Shown here one piece after another: positions 16,411-23,594 of a stretch of DNA of 44,949 bases. The notes under the pieces are model-generated. The model ran no database searches, was not told the DNA's origin, and saw only the letters and a program-made list of their open reading frames with translations. Both the position numbers and the translations under genes were made by a program. Location: the NCBI GenBank assembly GCA_016185145.1, contig JACPOB010000029.1, forward strand, positions 94,091 to 139,039. The letters are read 5' to 3'. Positions within the stretch are counted from its first letter, which is position 1; each line of letters opens with the position of its first letter. Source of the DNA: Rhodospirillales bacterium. Its GTDB lineage: Bacteria > Pseudomonadota > Alphaproteobacteria > Reyranellales > Reyranellaceae.

Positions 16411-17601
16411 GTGACGGCCACGGCCCCGACTTTCAGGGCACGACTCTACGCCCTGCTGCGCTACAGCGACCCCACACCTGGCGCCCGCCAGGTCCGGGTG
16501 GCCCATCTGATCGTGCTCGGCATCGGCCTGCTCGCCGTGATCCTGCTGTCGATCGACGAATTGGACGGGCAGATCCGGCACGGTCTGCGCGCGGTCATCT
16601 GGACCGTCACGTTCATCTTCCTGGTCGAATACCTGGCGCGCCTGTGGGTGGCCCCCGAAGCGCCGCACTACGACCAGGGATCGGAAATCAAGGCGCGCTT
16701 GCGTTGGGCAATGTCGCTGCAGGGGCTCGTCGGCCTGCTCGCGATCCTGCCGGCCTTCATGTTCTTCGGCGGCTACACGATCACGGGCGCGGACGCCGCC
16801 TCGGTCTTCTGCATCCTGTGGATCATGAAGCTCGGCCTGCACGCGCCGGCCTTCACGACGCTGGCCCGCGTCGTGTCCAACGAGCGCGCGCCGATCGCCA
16901 GCGTGCTGATCCTGTTCGCCATCCTGTTGATGATGGCGGCCACCGCCGCCCACATGTTCGAGCGCGTCAAGCAGCCCGAGCAATTCGGCTCGCTGCCGGG
17001 CGCCATGTGGTGGGCGGTCGTGACGCTCACCACGACGGGCTACGGCGACGTGGTGCCGCTGACGCTGGGCGGGCGCCTCATCGGCTCGCTGCTGATGATC
17101 TCGGGCATCGCCGTACTCGCCCTGATGACCGGCGTCCTCGCCACCGGCTTCGCCCAGGAAGAACGGCGGCGCGAGTATCTCCGGGTCTGGGAACAGGTGG
17201 CGCGCGTGCCGCTGTTCGCCTCGCTCGGCGTCGTCACCCTGTCGGAGATCGTGGGCAAGCTGCGCACGCGCTACTACCCGCCGCGCATCACCGTGGTACG
17301 CCGCGGCGACCCCGGCGATTCGATGTTCTTCATCTCGAGCGGCGAGGTCGAGGTCCGCCTGCCCAACGGCGGCTCGGTGCGGCTGGGCGAAGGCGCGTTC
17401 TTCGGCGAGATGGCCCTGCTCGAACGCCAGCCGCGCACGGCGTCGGTGGCGACCACCAGGCCGACGACGCTGCTGGTGCTCTATGCCAGCGATTTCTACG
17501 AGATCGCCTCGCACATCCCCAAGCTCGCCGAGGCCGTCGAAGTCGAGGCCAAACGGCGGCGCGAGGAGAACCTGGAACGCCAGGCGGCCGGCCGGCGGTA
17601 A
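16411..17601 (+). CDS. Cyclic-nucleotide-gated potassium channel (MlotiK1-like)
   Basis: This is a six-helix inner-membrane K+ channel with a C-terminal cyclic-nucleotide-binding domain, 396 residues. Hydrophobic segments run from about residue 31 to 245. The pore has the K+ filter TTGYGD at 208-213. The S4-like segment (about 132-158) has few positive charges, as in MlotiK1, which is not steeply voltage-gated. As in that protein, no long C-linker separates the last helix from the binding domain (about 265-390). The phosphate cassette FFGEMALLERQPRTASV (330-346) keeps Glu333 and Arg342. GTG at 16411 is the first plausible start; TTG at 16375 is an alternative. A class III cyclase in the same window could supply ligand, but no direct link is shown. 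Confidence 0.88.
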   Translation: MTATAPTFRARLYALLRYSDPTPGARQVRVAHLIVLGIGLLAVILLSIDELDGQIRHGLRAVIWTVTFIFLVEYLARLWVAPEAPHYDQGSEIKARLRWAMSLQGLVGLLAILPAFMFFGGYTITGADAASVFCILWIMKLGLHAPAFTTLARVVSNERAPIASVLILFAILLMMAATAAHMFERVKQPEQFGSLPGAMWWAVVTLTTTGYGDVVPLTLGGRLIGSLLMISGIAVLALMTGVLATGFAQEERRREYLRVWEQVARVPLFASLGVVTLSEIVGKLRTRYYPPRITVVRRGDPGDSMFFISSGEVEVRLPNGGSVRLGEGAFFGEMALLERQPRTASVATTRPTTLLVLYASDFYEIASHIPKLAEAVEVEAKRRREENLERQAAGRR

Positions 17602-17620
17602 AAGGCCCCCGAGGGGACCA

Positions 17621-17649
17621 TTGGCCGGGCCCGCCCCTTGCGCTATATC
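17621..17649 (+). promoter_or_regulatory. Predicted sigma-70 promoter of manC
   Basis: TTGGCC at 17621-17626 and TATATC at 17644-17649 (within CTATAT, typical of alphaproteobacteria) are separated by 17 bases. Transcription would start near 17656, about 35 bases before the guanylyltransferase start codon. It lies directly after the channel gene stop, so manC need not be read from the channel promoter. Confidence 0.5.
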
Positions 17650-17690
17650 GCGCCTCATCAGGCTGAACGCCCCAGCAACGAAAGCCCCCA

Positions 17691-19097
17691 ATGTCGTTCA
17701 TCACGCCCGTCATCCTGGTCGGAGGTTCCGGCAAGCGCCTGTGGCCCCTGTCGCGCGAAAGCATGCCCAAGCAGTTCGTACCGCTGCTCGGCACGCAATC
17801 GACCTTCCAGCAGACGCTGCAGCGCGTCGCCGACCGCGGTCTGTTCGCACGGCCCGTGATCGCGACCAACGACGCCTACCGCTTCATGGCCGAGCAGCAG
17901 GCCAAGGAAATCGGCATGGAGATCGACATCCTGGTCGAGCCGTCGCGACGCGATTCGGGGCCTGCCATGGCCGCCGCGGCCGCCTATACGCGCGCCCAAG
18001 GCGCCAAGGCCGTGCTGGCGCTGGCGTCGGACCATCTGGTGATCGGCGCCGAAGAGTTCCGCGCCGGTTGCCGTGAAGGCCTTCTGGCCGTCGAACGGGG
18101 CGGCATCGTCACCTTCGGCATTCCGCCGACGGAGCCCAAGACCGACTACGGCTACATCCGCCCGAGCAGCCAGCAGATCGGCACGGTGCAGAAGGTCGCG
18201 GCGTTCGTCGAGAAGCCCAACGCCCAGACCGCATTGCGCTACATCGCCGAGGGCCTGCTGTGGAACAGCGGCAACTTCCTGTTCCCGCCCGACCTCCTGC
18301 TGTCCGAGATGGCGCGCTTCGAGCCGGCCATGGCGGCGGCGGCGGAAGAGGCCGTGGCCAAGGCCAGGAAGAATGGATCGACCGTGTTCCTCGATGCCGA
18401 CGCCTTCGCCAGGGCGCCGGCCAAGTCGATCGACTACGCCGTGATGGAGCGCACCGACAAGTGCTGGGTGGTGCCGGCGAAGTTCCGCTGGTCCGACCTC
18501 GGCACCTGGGACGCCCTGCTCGACGTCGGCGAGGCCGACAGCGCGGGCAACGTCACCGAGGGGCCGGTCGAGATCGACCATGTGCGCAACTCCTACGTCC
18601 GCTCCGACGGGCCGCTCACCGCGGTGATCGGCGTCGAGGAGGTCGTGGTGGTGGCGATGAACGACGCCGTACTGGTCGGCCATCGCGACAACCTCCCGCG
18701 GCTGAAGGACGTCGTGCAACGCATGTCGGACGGCAAGCACAAGGCCGCCACCGAGCATGCGGTCATGCACCGGCCGTGGGGCAGCTATCAGGACATCGAT
18801 CGCGGCGAGCGCTTCCGCGCCAAGCGGCTCACCGTCAACCCCAACGGCAAGCTCAGCCTGCAGAGCCACAAGCGGCGCGCCGAGCACTGGGTCGTGGTCA
18901 AGGGCGTGGCCGAGGTTACGCTCGACGGCAAGATCATGACCCTGCACGAGAACGAGTCGGTCTACATCCCGATGGGCGGCATCCATCGCCTCGCCAACCC
19001 GGGCAGCGAGCCGCTCGAGGTCGTCGAGGTCCAGACCGGCGACTACCTCGAGGAAGACGACATCATCCGCTACGAGGACATCTACGCTCGTGTCTAG
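17691..19097 (+). CDS. manC: Mannose-1-phosphate guanylyltransferase/mannose-6-phosphate isomerase (bifunctional)
   Basis: This cytoplasmic enzyme makes GDP-mannose, the donor for mannose-containing polysaccharides. It has 468 residues, as in AlgA/ManC/XanB. The N-terminal nucleotidyltransferase domain starts with GGSGKRLWPLSR (11-22) followed by PKQF, and has FVEKP (about 173) for sugar binding. The C-terminal cupin domain (about 345-465) has RPWGSY, QSHKRRAEHWVVVKG with the metal-binding His residues, and HRLANPG. It has its own predicted promoter and lies 3.2 kb from the polysaccharide cluster at 22296-32314, for which it could supply GDP-mannose. Start ATG at 17691 has only a weak SD. Confidence 0.95.
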   Translation: MSFITPVILVGGSGKRLWPLSRESMPKQFVPLLGTQSTFQQTLQRVADRGLFARPVIATNDAYRFMAEQQAKEIGMEIDILVEPSRRDSGPAMAAAAAYTRAQGAKAVLALASDHLVIGAEEFRAGCREGLLAVERGGIVTFGIPPTEPKTDYGYIRPSSQQIGTVQKVAAFVEKPNAQTALRYIAEGLLWNSGNFLFPPDLLLSEMARFEPAMAAAAEEAVAKARKNGSTVFLDADAFARAPAKSIDYAVMERTDKCWVVPAKFRWSDLGTWDALLDVGEADSAGNVTEGPVEIDHVRNSYVRSDGPLTAVIGVEEVVVVAMNDAVLVGHRDNLPRLKDVVQRMSDGKHKAATEHAVMHRPWGSYQDIDRGERFRAKRLTVNPNGKLSLQSHKRRAEHWVVVKGVAEVTLDGKIMTLHENESVYIPMGGIHRLANPGSEPLEVVEVQTGDYLEEDDIIRYEDIYARV

Positions 19098-19102
19098 GAC
19101 CG

Positions 19103-19232
19103 ACCTCATGCTGAGGAGCATCGCGAAGCGATGCGTCTCGAAGCATGGGCGGCAGGCTCGGTGCCCATTGCCACCCTTCGAGACGGCAAGCGCGCATGTG
19201 AATGCGCGTAACCAGGCCTCCTCAGGGTGAGG
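19103..19232. repeat. Palindromic intergenic repeat, family B (second copy)
   Basis: The left arm (CCTCATGCTGAGGAGCATCG... to CGTCTCGAAGCATGGG) and right arm (CCACCCTTCGAGACGG... to CCTCCTCAGGGTGAGG) are inverted relative to each other and share core motifs with the copy at 4432-4541. Internal inserts differ (GCATCGCGAAGCGATGC; CGCGCATGTGAATGCGCG). It fills the gap between manC and the amidinotransferase gene. Confidence 0.85.
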
Positions 19233-19248
19233 CGGTGCTGAGCTGATC

Positions 19249-20211
19249 ATGCGATTCGGCGCCCATCACGAGTGGGGCAAGCTGCGCGAGGTCGTCATCG
19301 GCATCTCGCCGGCCGAGGATTTCGTCGTCTTCCACGAAGAGTCGCAGCGCTGGCTGCTGCCGGAAGGCGAGAAGGTGAGCCGCGCCCACAAGGGCCGGCG
19401 GCTGATCGACGTCGATCCCGAGTGGGCGCGGCGCATCGAGCGCCAGGTTGACGCGCTGGCCGAGCTGGTGGCGCGCGAAGGGGTGACCGTTCACCGCCCG
19501 CAGCGACTGGAGGGCGAGGAGCGCACCTTCCTCGCCCCCAACGGCGAAGGCGCGCAACTCTTCCCGCGCGACGGCATGATCGTGGTCGGCGACCACGTGA
19601 TCGACGCCTCGTTGCGGCTGAAATGCCGGCAGCGCGAGCGCTATGGGCTGCGGCCCCTCATCCAGCGCATGGTGCAGCAGCGCGGCGCGCGCTGGTCGAG
19701 CGTGCCGCTGGGCTCGCCGGGCTGCGTCGACGGCCCCTTTCTCGAGGGCGGCGACACGCTGCTGAACGGCCGCGAGGTCTATGTCGGCATCTCGGGCTGC
19801 GCCTCCGATCTCGCCGGCGTCGACTGGCTGCAGGCGCTGCTGGGCGACAGCTATCGCGTGCTGGCCGTGGCGATGAAGTCGAACGTGCTGCACCTCGATT
19901 GCGCCATGGCCCTGATCAAGCCCGGGCTGCTGGTCCATTGCCCCGAGAAGCTGATCGACGGCCTGCCGATGTCGCTGCGCGGCTGGGACAAGATCGCGGT
20001 CTCGGTCGACGAGGCCAATCGGCTGGCGACCAACGGCCTGATCCTCGAGGAAGGCCGCGTCATCGTCGATGCCGGCAATGCCCGCGTGATCGACGAGCTG
20101 CGCGGGCGCAAGATCGACGTCATTCCCCTGCCCTTCGACGGCCCGATCGCCACCGGCGGCGGCCTGCGCTGCGCGCATCATCCGCTGCTGCGCGAGAGCG
20201 TGCTCGACTGA
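19249..20211 (+). CDS. Amidinotransferase family protein (glycine/inosamine amidinotransferase-like)
   Basis: This 320-residue cytoplasmic enzyme of the guanidino-group-modifying superfamily probably transfers or hydrolyses an amidino group from arginine or a methylated arginine. Family marks are FLAPNGEGAQLFPRD (Asp of the FPRD motif), FLEGGDTLL, LHLDCAMALI with the catalytic His/Asp, and the terminal GGGLRCAHHP with the nucleophilic Cys308. It is closer in length and layout to StrB1/GATM-like amidinotransferases than to the shorter DDAH or arginine deiminase, but the acceptor is unknown. It starts at ATG 19249, after a family B repeat, and stands alone on its strand. A minus-strand candidate small ORF overlaps its last 90 bases. 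Confidence 0.88.
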   Translation: MRFGAHHEWGKLREVVIGISPAEDFVVFHEESQRWLLPEGEKVSRAHKGRRLIDVDPEWARRIERQVDALAELVAREGVTVHRPQRLEGEERTFLAPNGEGAQLFPRDGMIVVGDHVIDASLRLKCRQRERYGLRPLIQRMVQQRGARWSSVPLGSPGCVDGPFLEGGDTLLNGREVYVGISGCASDLAGVDWLQALLGDSYRVLAVAMKSNVLHLDCAMALIKPGLLVHCPEKLIDGLPMSLRGWDKIAVSVDEANRLATNGLILEEGRVIVDAGNARVIDELRGRKIDVIPLPFDGPIATGGGLRCAHHPLLRESVLD

Positions 20212-20410
20212 CCAGGTGGTGCATGCACTGCCGGCAGCAATGCATGCACTGCAGTCGCCTCACTCGTGAATTTTTGCATTTTCTGCATATTTTTTGCAGG
20301 TCGGCCGATGTCGGCCAAGCCATTGAATTCACGCCGCTTTTGCATTTTTTGCATTTTCTGCATTTTCTGCAGGCCCCTCCGCTTGGAGTGCACCCCTTAC
20401 GAACGATCAT
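20120..20410 (-). CDS. Candidate small cysteine-rich protein (uncertain)
   Basis: An open frame of 96 codons starts at ATG 20410, whose ATGA overlaps the stop of an even shorter upstream frame. Its first 65 residues contain CRKCRKCKKCK, ICRKCKN and CMHCCRQCMHH, i.e. repeated CxxC pairs that could bind metal. It lies about 110 bases downstream of a strong-looking promoter. Against it: the CxxC pattern is produced by the 9-bp DNA repeat, a second frame (71 codons from GTG 20393) is also open, and the end overlaps the amidinotransferase gene on the other strand. No family is recognised. The transcript could equally be non-coding. Confidence 0.2.
   Translation of the reverse strand: MIVRKGCTPSGGACRKCRKCKKCKSGVNSMAWPTSADLQKICRKCKNSRVRRLQCMHCCRQCMHHLVSRARSRAAADDARSAGRRRWRSGRRRAGE
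20220..20392. repeat. TGCA-rich repeat region with 9-bp periodic array
   Basis: Thirteen TGCA tetramers occur in 173 bases, at 20220, 20224, 20241, 20245, 20250, 20275, 20284, 20295, 20341, 20350, 20359, 20368 and 20389. The four at 20341-20371 are exactly 9 bp apart as TGCATTTTY units; a shorter array (20275, 20284, 20295) precedes them. Two TGCATGCA palindromes flank CTGCCGGCAG at 20220-20248. The region is far richer in A+T than its surroundings. It could be a protein-binding array or part of a structured transcript read leftward. Confidence 0.9.
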
Positions 20411-20414
20411 CGCG

Positions 20415-20442
20415 CCCGTCCGGCTGAACGCAGCCGGACGGG
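20415..20442. other. Perfect 12-bp hairpin
   Basis: CCCGTCCGGCTG, a 4-base loop AACG, and CAGCCGGACGGG form a perfect stem. A second, 5-bp hairpin (GCTCC-CGCA-GGAGC) lies at 20449-20462. Neither is followed by a T tract on either strand, so they do not look like ordinary terminators. Both lie within the predicted leftward transcript that starts near 20521. Confidence 0.6.
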
Positions 20443-20527
20443 TGACCAGCTCCCGCAGGAGCGGCCGGGCACACGATCGGATAAACGATGCATAGAGCGA
20501 CAACGCGGGGAAGCAACGCTATTGCGG

Positions 20528-20556
20528 ACTATATAACTTAAGTGCGCATTCGTCAA
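20528..20556 (-). promoter_or_regulatory. Strong predicted sigma-70 promoter reading into the TGCA repeat
   Basis: On the minus strand TTGACG (20556-20551) and TATAGT (20533-20528) are separated by exactly 17 bases, close to the housekeeping consensus and better than most in this window. Transcription would start near 20521 and run through the hairpins and the TGCA array toward the 3' end of the amidinotransferase gene. No ordinary gene lies downstream, so a small RNA or small protein is implied. Confidence 0.55.
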
Positions 20557-20686
20557 GAACTTCAGTCAGGGACCGGCTAATTTCGTTTTCGCGAATTTTT
20601 GCGTGCCGTAACGGGCCACGCCTGGCGGCTCGAAGCCGCGCTCACGCCATATCTTGCGTCGCGGATCCCGAGTGCCGGCAGTGCCG
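20557..20686. other. Intergenic tail of the GST operon
   Basis: Downstream of the glutathione transferase stop, a small hairpin (GCGGC-TCGAA-GCCGC, 20625-20639) is visible but has no T tract. Nothing else was recognised before the promoter at 20556. GST operon transcripts might read into the TGCA-repeat locus. Confidence 0.4.
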
Positions 20687-21346
20687 TCAAAGCTGCGTTG
20701 GCGCGGCGTTGGCGGCGAATACCGCCATCTGCGCGGCAAGCGCCTTCCGGAACGCCGGACGGGCTTCGCAGCGCGACAGGTAGGCCGCCAGCGCCGGTAT
20801 CGAGGCCACGAGGTCGGTATGCCGCAGCATCCGCAGCACCGCCGCCATGAGCAGGTCGCCGGCCGTGAACCGATCCTCGAGGTAGTCGCGTCCATCCAGC
20901 CACGCGACCACGCTCTCCAATCGGCCCTTCACCGCATCGACGGCGCCTTCGCGCAGCCGCATCGCCGCGGCATCGTCGGCGAACTTCAGGTCGATCTGGA
21001 CCAGGAACATGATCGGCGGCTCGACCGTGTTCAGCGCCGCAAACATCCAGCTCGTCGCCCGCGCGCGCTCCGAAGGATCGGGCGGCAGCAGCACACTCGA
21101 TCGCTCAGCAATGTGCTGGACGATGGCGCCCGATTCGAAGAGCACCAGCGCCCCTTCCTCGAAGGCAGGGACTTGGCCGAACGGCTGAAGCCTGCGGTAG
21201 CCTTCCGGCTTGTCCCTGAAGTCCAACAGGCGCTCTTCATAGGGCAGGCCCGCCTCCTCCAGCGCCCAGCGCACCCGCAGATCGCGGACAAGTCCCTGGG
21301 CAAACGGCGGAACCCATCGGTAGGCGCTCAGCTTGATCGCGCTCAT
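20687..21346 (-). CDS. Glutathione S-transferase family protein
   Basis: This 219-residue protein has the two-domain GST fold: an N-terminal thioredoxin-like half (LRVRWALEEAGLPYEERLLDF, then QPFGQVPAFEEGALVLFESGAIVQHIAE, where VPAF and the ES pair bind glutathione) and a helical C-terminal half with the FTAGDLLMAAVLRML block. The likely role is conjugation or reduction of an electrophile in the cytoplasm. It is the last gene of a three-gene operon; its ATG overlaps the stop of the AHSA1 gene (ATGA). Co-expression with an ArsR regulator and an AHSA1 protein is a pattern seen in other proteobacteria. The substrate is unknown. Confidence 0.92.
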   Translation of the reverse strand: MSAIKLSAYRWVPPFAQGLVRDLRVRWALEEAGLPYEERLLDFRDKPEGYRRLQPFGQVPAFEEGALVLFESGAIVQHIAERSSVLLPPDPSERARATSWMFAALNTVEPPIMFLVQIDLKFADDAAAMRLREGAVDAVKGRLESVVAWLDGRDYLEDRFTAGDLLMAAVLRMLRHTDLVASIPALAAYLSRCEARPAFRKALAAQMAVFAANAAPTQL

Positions 21347-21792
21347 CGTCCCGCTCTTTCGGAAAGATAACGGTCCAGCTTGTTCAAGGCGCTGTTCCAG
21401 CCGCGCACGTGGCCGTCCCGGCTTTCGATGGAGCCAAGGCCCTCCTGCCTCAAGGTCAGCTCCGTCCTGCCGCCGACCTCCCTGAAGGTGAGCGTGATGA
21501 GCGACTGCCGGATGGGATCGCCCTCCCAGCCCCAGGTGAAGACCAGGCGATGGCTGGGCTCGATCGACCGGAAGACGCCCGACACCGGGATCACGCTCTC
21601 CGGCGTGTTCATGACCAGGCGGTAGCGGCCGCCGACCTCAGGCTCGAGCAGCTCGACCTTGCAGTCGATGCCCTCGGGGCCGATCCACGCCTGGAACTGC
21701 CCGCGATCCAGCCAGGCCGCGAACACCCGCGCCGGCGGAGCGTCGAACACGCGCGTGATCTCCAACACAGTGTCATCGGACGGGACGTTCAT
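21343..21792 (-). CDS. SRPBCC/AHSA1 domain protein
   Basis: This is a 149-residue protein of the START-like AHSA1 family. It opens with VLEITRVFDAPPARVFAAWLD and contains GGRYRLVMNTPES, VFTWGWEG and LTLTFREVGGRTELTLRQEG-like strands, typical of the hydrophobic-pocket fold. ATG at 21792 is used because it overlaps the ArsR stop (ATGA) and begins the fold directly; the open frame runs further upstream but inside arsR. The function of such proteins is poorly known; they are often paired with ArsR-type regulators and may bind a small hydrophobic molecule. Second gene of the ArsR-AHSA1-GST operon. Confidence 0.9.
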   Translation of the reverse strand: MNVPSDDTVLEITRVFDAPPARVFAAWLDRGQFQAWIGPEGIDCKVELLEPEVGGRYRLVMNTPESVIPVSGVFRSIEPSHRLVFTWGWEGDPIRQSLITLTFREVGGRTELTLRQEGLGSIESRDGHVRGWNSALNKLDRYLSERAGR

Positions 21793-22112
21793 CGTGACTT
21801 CTTCTCCGACTTCAGTTGGGCGTCGAGGCGATCGAAGCTGCCGGCCCAGAAGCGGCGATGGAATTCCAGCCACGCCATGGCGGCGTCGAGCGTCTCGGGC
21901 CTGAGGCGGCAATGACGATGCTTGCCGCGGCGCTCGTTGGAGATCAGCTGGGCCTGCTCGAGCACCTTCAAGTGCCGTGAGATGGCCGGCTGGGAGATCG
22001 CGAAAGGCTTGGCCAGCTCGCCAGCCGTCGCCTCGCCCCGAGCCAGCCGCGCCACGATCGCCCGACGGGTCGGATCGGCCAACGCGTTGAAGGTCTGATC
22101 GAGCAAGTTCAT
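21789..22112 (-). CDS. ArsR-family transcriptional regulator
   Basis: This is a 107-residue winged-helix repressor, one domain long. LADPTRRAIVARLARGEATAGELAKPFAISQPAISRHLKVLEQAQLI is the helix-turn-helix region, with QPAISRHLKVL as recognition helix. No metal-binding CxC motif is present, so it is not an arsenic or cadmium sensor of the classic kind; it belongs to the metal-independent group paired with AHSA1 proteins. It is the first gene of an ATGA-coupled operon. A perfect 32-bp palindrome directly abuts the start codon (22113-22144), leaving no room for a Shine-Dalgarno sequence, so the mRNA is probably leaderless or nearly so. Confidence 0.93.
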   Translation of the reverse strand: MNLLDQTFNALADPTRRAIVARLARGEATAGELAKPFAISQPAISRHLKVLEQAQLISNERRGKHRHCRLRPETLDAAMAWLEFHRRFWAGSFDRLDAQLKSEKKSR

Positions 22113-22144
22113 TTAACAGATAAGTTATATAACTTATCTGTTAA
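22113..22144. promoter_or_regulatory. Perfect 32-bp palindromic operator of the ArsR operon
   Basis: TTAACAGATAAGTTAT followed by its exact reverse complement ATAACTTATCTGTTAA. It ends at the base before the arsR start codon. Palindromes of this A+T-rich kind are typical ArsR-family sites, and its position over the promoter implies autorepression. Confidence 0.85.
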
Positions 22145-22149
22145 GTCAA
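22128..22149 (-). promoter_or_regulatory. Predicted promoter of the ArsR operon, inside the operator
   Basis: On the minus strand TTGACT (22149-22144) is a good -35 element. The matching -10 must fall inside the palindrome, either TATAAC with a 14-base spacer or TAACTT with 16. Either choice puts the transcription start within a few bases of the ATG, consistent with a leaderless message. Confidence 0.45.
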
Positions 22150-22159
22150 TAGCCTTCCA

Positions 22160-22281
22160 CCGTCATTCCTACCGGAGCGCGTAGCGCGTAGCGGAGGGAC
22201 CTGTTCATGCGCGTCGGACGACCACATGAGCAGGTCCCTCCGCTACGCCTCGCTTCGCGAGGGCTTCGGTCGGGATGACGG
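22160..22281. repeat. Palindromic intergenic repeat, family C
   Basis: Outer arms CCGTCATTCCTACCGGAGC and ...GGTCGGGATGACGG, and inner arms GCGGAGGGACCTG (left) and CAGGTCCCTCCGC (right), are inverted around a loop near 22215-22225. The right arm includes a CCTCGCTTCGCGAGG hairpin. It separates the end of the polysaccharide cluster from the ArsR promoter and may serve as a transcription barrier. Confidence 0.85.
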
Positions 22282-22295
22282 TTTTTCGGAGAGGG

Positions 22296-23594
22296 TCAGG
22301 CGCCCTTCTTCGGCGTGCGGTCGAAGACGATCGGCTTGGGCTTGTTCAGCCGCTTGTTGATGTGCACCCCGAGCGAGCGCACCAGCATCGCCACCTGGCC
22401 GCCGACAAAACGCAGCAGGACGAGGGCGAAGCGCGCGGGCGACATCTCGCCGCCGCGGATGAAGTTGTGACCGGCGCGCAGGAAGGTCGTGGCGCAGAAC
22501 AGCACCCACGCCAGGGTCACGAAGAACAGGGTCAGCAACAGCGGCGCCAGCGACGGCGCCAGCAGGCCGGCCAGCAGCCCCGAGACGACGCCGACCAGCA
22601 GCACCGGCTGGTTGAGCGACATGCAGAGGTGGAGCAGCGCCGCCGCCTTCGAGGACGGCGTGATATCGCGGCTCTTCAGGATCTCCGGGAACATGCGCAG
22701 CCCGACGTGGCGGAAACCGTCCTGCCAGCGCTGCTGCTGGCGCAGCCAGGTCTTGGTGTCGGCCGGCAGCTCGCCGGGCACCGGGACGCTGGTCAGGAAC
22801 AGCGCCCGCCAGCCCTTGACCCAGCCGCGATAGGTGAGGTCGAGATCCTCGGTGACGGTGTCGCCCTTCCAGCCGCCGCCGGCCTCGATGGCCGCGCGCT
22901 GCCAGATGCCGCAGGTGCCGTTGAATGGGAGCGGATGGCCGGCCCAGCAGCGCGTGGCCTGCTCGATGCCGAGATGGGCGTCGAGGGTCACCATCTGCAT
23001 CTCGGTGAGCGCGTTCTCGTGCGGATTGAGGAAATCGAAGCGCGCCTGCACGAAGGCCCAGTTCGGGTTTGCGAAGAACGGCCGCATGCAGATGCGCAGG
23101 AAATCGGGAGACGGCACGTAATCGACATCGAAGATCGCGAAGTAGTCGTACGGCGTCTGCTGCATGGCCTCGTGCAGCGCGCCACCCTTGAAGCCCGAGC
23201 GGTCGGTGCGCTGAAGGGCGACGATGTCGAAACCCTTGGCCTTGAGCTCGGCCACCACGGCGCGGGCGAGCTCGGCGGTCTCGTCGGTGCTGTCGTCGAG
23301 CACCTGGATGTGCAGCTTGTCGCTCGGCCAGTCGAGCGCGGCCGCCGCCTCGATGCCGCGCCGGAGCACGCCGCCTTCGTTGAAGGACGGGATCTGGACC
23401 ACGACGTGCGGCAGGTCGGCATCGGGCGGCAGCGGCGTGGCCAGCAGCGCTTCCTCGCGCCTGAGCCCCCGCTCCTTCAGGCGATGATGCAGCAGCACCA
23501 TGTAGAGCAGACTGCCGACGAAAGCCGCCAGCAGAACGCAACACACGGCGAAGACCGTCGCCAGCAGCAGGGCCAGGGTGGCGACGACGGCCAT
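22296..23594 (-). CDS. CslA-like membrane glycosyltransferase family 2 (second copy)
   Basis: This is a processive-type GT2 enzyme of 432 residues in the inner membrane. A hydrophobic N-terminus (about 1-30) is followed by the catalytic domain: QIPSFNEGGV, LDDSTDET, DVDYVPS (the DxD metal site), FNGTCGIW, TEDLDL and QQQRW, the full D,D,D,QxxRW set. Then come three or four hydrophobic segments (about 300-395). The tail ends in RTPKKGA. It is most like bacterial homologues of CslA glucomannan synthases. Its ATG overlaps the stop of the upstream paralogue (TGATG), so both are made together. Donor sugar is not certain; GDP-mannose from ManC is a reasonable guess. Last gene of the cluster. Confidence 0.88.
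   Translation of the reverse strand: MAVVATLALLLATVFAVCCVLLAAFVGSLLYMVLLHHRLKERGLRREEALLATPLPPDADLPHVVVQIPSFNEGGVLRRGIEAAAALDWPSDKLHIQVLDDSTDETAELARAVVAELKAKGFDIVALQRTDRSGFKGGALHEAMQQTPYDYFAIFDVDYVPSPDFLRICMRPFFANPNWAFVQARFDFLNPHENALTEMQMVTLDAHLGIEQATRCWAGHPLPFNGTCGIWQRAAIEAGGGWKGDTVTEDLDLTYRGWVKGWRALFLTSVPVPGELPADTKTWLRQQQRWQDGFRHVGLRMFPEILKSRDITPSSKAAALLHLCMSLNQPVLLVGVVSGLLAGLLAPSLAPLLLTLFFVTLAWVLFCATTFLRAGHNFIRGGEMSPARFALVLLRFVGGQVAMLVRSLGVHINKRLNKPKPIVFDRTPKKGA

Noticed and set aside
20220..20392. CRISPR array
   Set aside because: Units are 9 bp without spacers and no cas genes are present.
20577..20686. tRNA-like look of the GGCTTCGAGCC stretch after the GST gene
   Set aside because: The stem has a 5-base loop and no acceptor, D or anticodon arms; not a tRNA.
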